Below are positions 33,716 to 35,799 of a stretch of 35,799 bases of DNA, piece after piece. The notes under the pieces were generated by a model that saw only the letters and a list, made by a program, of their open reading frames with translations, did no database searches and was not told where the DNA came from. Source of the stretch: Cryptobacteroides sp963543835 (GTDB taxonomy: Bacteria > Bacteroidota > Bacteroidia > Bacteroidales > UBA932); NCBI GenBank assembly GCA_963543835.1, contig CAUUCY010000011.1, forward strand, positions 1 through 35,799, written 5' to 3'. The first letter of the stretch is position 1. Every line of letters starts with the position of its first letter. The translations under genes and the position numbers were made by a program.

Positions 33716-34561
33716 ATGGGAAAGATAAATTGCACAGTACGCCAGGCATCGAGTAATCTTGACGCCAGGCATTATGACACGGAACGACTACGCAAAGAGT
33801 ATCTTGTGGAGAATCTTATGGTTCCCGATGAAATCAATATGACTTATTCCATGTTCGACCGCATCATTGCCGGAGGTGCAGTCCCCGTAAAGGAGGGGCT
33901 CGTGCTCAAAGCGCCTGATATCCTTCGCGCGGACTATTTCACCCAGCGCCGCGAACTCGGAATAATAAATGTCGGCGGAAGCGGAAAAGTAAAAGTGGGA
34001 GAAGAAGAGTACCATCTCGAATACAAGGAGGCTCTTTATGTCGGCAGAGGCAATCGTGACGTCAGCTTCGTCAGCGATGACCCTGCAAAGCCGGCCCACT
34101 TCTATTTTTGCTCGGCTACGGCACACAAGGAGACGGGAGTAAAAAAGGTGACAAAAAAGGACGCGGTGGTAATGCAGCTCGGAAGTCTGGAAGAGAGCAA
34201 CGAGCGCACTATAAACCGACTTCTCGTGAAAGAGGTGGTTCCTTGCTGCCAGCTTCAGATGGGCATGACAGAACTTGCTCCCGGCAGCACCTGGAACACG
34301 ATGCCGGCCCACACCCACGACCGCCGCATGGAGGTATATTTCTATTTTGAAGTGCCGGACAATGCGGCAGTATGCCATTTCTGCGGAGAGCCTCAGGAGA
34401 CACGACATATCTGGATGCACAACGAACAGGCTGTCATCAGCCCTCAGTGGAGCATACATTCAGCCTGCGCGACACGCAACTATACCTTCATCTGGGGCAT
34501 GTGCGGAGAGAACGATGACTACAACGATATGGACTGGTGCGCAACTTCGGATTTAAGATAA
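33716..34561 (+). CDS. kduI: 5-dehydro-4-deoxy-D-glucuronate isomerase, KduI
   Basis: This 281-residue cupin enzyme converts 5-keto-4-deoxyuronate, formed when the unsaturated uronate opens spontaneously, into 2,5-diketo-3-deoxygluconate. The zinc ligands of Escherichia coli KduI map to His199, His201, Glu206 and His248 ('AHTHDRRMEVYFYFE', 'QWSIHSA'), each shifted by three residues. The length matches the family (about 278). 'ELGIINVGGSGKVKVG' and the C-terminal 'WGMCGENDDYNDMDW' are further landmarks. It lies 7 nt after kduD, and its stop codon overlaps the next start (TAATG). Together with GH88 in the lyase locus it shows that the substrate is degraded by beta-elimination. Confidence 0.96.
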   Translation: MGKINCTVRQASSNLDARHYDTERLRKEYLVENLMVPDEINMTYSMFDRIIAGGAVPVKEGLVLKAPDILRADYFTQRRELGIINVGGSGKVKVGEEEYHLEYKEALYVGRGNRDVSFVSDDPAKPAHFYFCSATAHKETGVKKVTKKDAVVMQLGSLEESNERTINRLLVKEVVPCCQLQMGMTELAPGSTWNTMPAHTHDRRMEVYFYFEVPDNAAVCHFCGEPQETRHIWMHNEQAVISPQWSIHSACATRNYTFIWGMCGENDDYNDMDWCATSDLR

Positions 34562-35430
34562 TGAAAAAGTTAATTATTTTCGCGTTTGCGCTGATATGTC
34601 TTGCCTCGTGCGGACATAAGGGGGACACGGGCAAAGTGTTTGCCCGCTTCGTCCCCGAGCGCTTTGACGATTTCATTTTCGAGAACAATCTCATTGCAGG
34701 CAGAATCTACGGAGCAGCTCTTGAGAATTGCGGCAAGGGTCAGCTCACCTCTCCCGGCATAGATGTCTGGGTAAAGATCCCCGGAGGGCTCGTATGCAAT
34801 CAAAGATATAAGGACGAACTGGAAAACGGAAGGACCTACCACAAAGATTGGGGCAACGGCAAAGACTGCTACAAAGTGGGAAGGACGCTCGGAGCCGGGG
34901 CTTCGGCACCCCTTATCGGGGCGGAGCCTGCCTTCCCTGCAAGCAATTTCCGCAGCCACGAGATACTGGAAAACACTCCCGACAAAGTGGTTTTCGTTCT
35001 CAATTATCCCGAATGGACGGTGGGCTCTCTCGCAGTATCCCTCAGAAAGAAGATAACTGTAGTGCCTGACACTTATTTCTGCAAGGTTGAGGACACCTAT
35101 ACTTTCAATGCAGATTCTCTACCTGTGGCAGCGGGAGTCTTCCGCCACCCGAGCCAGCAGACTATCGTGGATGAAATCCTCGAAAAAGACCTTTACAGCA
35201 TCTGGGAACACGCTTCCGATACGAGTATGGAACCCGAAGAAGGGCTTTTAGGCATAGCGGTACACGTACCCGATGCGGAATTCAGCATGATAAGTCCCGA
35301 CGGCAGCCACGGGCTCGTCGGAAAGTATGTCAAATCAGGAGATGTTTTTTCTTATAGTTTCGGAAGCTGTTGGAGCAAAGGCAATGTGAAGACCGCCGAA
35401 GAATGGTTTAAAATCTGTAAAGCACAATAA
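34561..35430 (+). CDS. DUF4861-type lipoprotein
   Basis: The 289-residue product has a lipoprotein signal ('CLASC', Cys17); the start at 34561 overlaps the kduI stop, and an in-frame ATG at 34537 would place kduI sequence in front of the signal. The body is beta-rich with 'VPERFDDFIFENNLIAGRIYG', 'SPGIDVWVKIPGGLVCNQRY', 'KDWGNGKDCYKVGRTLGAGA' and 'GSCWSKGNVKTAEEWFKI', the pattern I associate with DUF4861 proteins found in Bacteroidota polysaccharide loci. It ought to face the periplasm, unlike the cytoplasmic enzymes encoded around it. Conserved His, Tyr and Arg near 'YHKDWG' and 'AGVFRHPSQQT' could be catalytic, but no reaction can be assigned here. The tight coupling to kduI suggests a role on the same uronate-containing substrate. 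Confidence 0.75.
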   Translation: MKKLIIFAFALICLASCGHKGDTGKVFARFVPERFDDFIFENNLIAGRIYGAALENCGKGQLTSPGIDVWVKIPGGLVCNQRYKDELENGRTYHKDWGNGKDCYKVGRTLGAGASAPLIGAEPAFPASNFRSHEILENTPDKVVFVLNYPEWTVGSLAVSLRKKITVVPDTYFCKVEDTYTFNADSLPVAAGVFRHPSQQTIVDEILEKDLYSIWEHASDTSMEPEEGLLGIAVHVPDAEFSMISPDGSHGLVGKYVKSGDVFSYSFGSCWSKGNVKTAEEWFKICKAQ

Positions 35431-35431
35431 T

Positions 35432-35799
35432 ATGGAATTGGACAACAACCCTAATTACCTGAATGCGGTAAAATTCATAGAGGAAAACGACCTTTCTCTG
35501 CTCGAAGCAGGAAAGCATGTGATTGACGGCGACAATCTGTGGGTGAACATAGTGGATGCCGAGCTGAAACAGCCCGAATATGCACGCCTTGAAGTCCATA
35601 ACGCATATATTGACATTCAGGTGCCCATGTCCGGGGCGGAAAGTTTCGGCGTCAAGCCGCGTCGCGAATGTGCGGAACCGGAAGGCGAATATAATGCCGA
35701 AAAGGATATACTCTTTTATAAGGATAAGGATTGGACGACTGTCACGGTAAAGCCGGGTGAGGCGATCACTTTCGACCCTGACACCGCCCACGCTCCGCT
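35432..35799 (+). CDS. YhcH/YjgK/YiaL family protein (partial, runs off the window)
   Basis: The frame opens with ATG at 35432, one base after the stop of the DUF4861 gene, and stays open to the edge (122 complete codons; the family is about 150 long). 'LLEAGKHVIDGDNLWVNI', 'EVHNAYIDIQVPMSGAESFGV' and 'KPGEAITFDPDTAHAP' are hallmarks of this cupin-like family, whose members are proposed to act as sugar anomerases or metal-dependent sugar-binding enzymes (for example NanQ/YhcH with sialic acid). In this operon it may help convert the anomer or ring form of the released uronate, which is inferred from context. Confidence 0.88.
   Translation, partial: MELDNNPNYLNAVKFIEENDLSLLEAGKHVIDGDNLWVNIVDAELKQPEYARLEVHNAYIDIQVPMSGAESFGVKPRRECAEPEGEYNAEKDILFYKDKDWTTVTVKPGEAITFDPDTAHAP

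Noticed and set aside
1..35799. CRISPR arrays, tRNA or rRNA genes, insertion sequences, prophage genes
   Set aside because: No regularly spaced repeats, no tRNA-like cloverleaf context in the few non-coding gaps, and no transposase or integrase signatures were seen on either strand.

Overview
The window reads as chromosome of a Bacteroidales member (Bacteroidota). The evidence is a SusC/SusD pair, many signal-peptidase-II lipoproteins, type V (FimA/Mfa-type) pilus subunits, A-rich translation starts with almost no Shine-Dalgarno sequence, and promoter boxes of the TAnnTTTG type. The genus cannot be fixed from sequence alone.

Region 1 (1-9.1 kb, minus strand) is a type V pilus operon read from about 9.05 kb towards position 1. 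The order is a major fimbrillin-like lipoprotein, a perfect 12-bp hairpin, a FimB/Mfa2-like anchor lipoprotein, a DUF3575 outer-membrane protein, a TPR/PD40/OmpA protein, a propeller plus Calx-beta-like secreted protein, and a fimbrillin-like lipoprotein with a BACON domain that is cut by the window edge. Region 2 (9.4-12.2 kb, minus) is one regulator: a periplasmic two-component-type propeller, Y_Y_Y domain and one membrane segment joined directly to an AraC DNA-binding domain, with no histidine kinase or receiver.

Region 3 (12.3-30.2 kb, minus) is a tightly packed polysaccharide utilization locus for heparin or heparan sulfate. Read from 30.2 kb downwards it holds a heparinase II homologue (PL21), a surface PL12-like lyase lipoprotein, a surface glycan-binding lipoprotein, SusC, SusD, a GH88 unsaturated uronyl hydrolase, a 50-aa small protein, a fimbrillin/beta-helix lipoprotein, a second PL12-like lyase and a Ser-type sulfatase. 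From memory, the order lyase-SGBP-SusC-SusD-GH88-PL12-sulfatase matches the Bacteroides thetaiotaomicron heparan sulfate locus BT4662-BT4656, with two extra genes inserted between GH88 and the second PL12.

Region 4 (30.4-35.8 kb, plus strand, divergent) is the intracellular half: an ExuT-like hexuronate transporter, a LacI-family repressor, KduD, KduI, a DUF4861 lipoprotein and a YhcH/YjgK/YiaL protein cut by the right edge. The inferred flow is surface lyase cleavage, SusCD import, periplasmic depolymerisation by PL21 and PL12, desulfation, release of unsaturated uronate by GH88, transport across the inner membrane, and conversion by KduI and KduD to 2-keto-3-deoxygluconate. The 248-bp divergent region carries a promoter-like box for each side, three TTGT(C/G)(T/C)AAA direct repeats 20-21 bp apart suited to an AraC-type activator, and a near-palindromic LacI-type operator at the predicted start of the transporter transcript.
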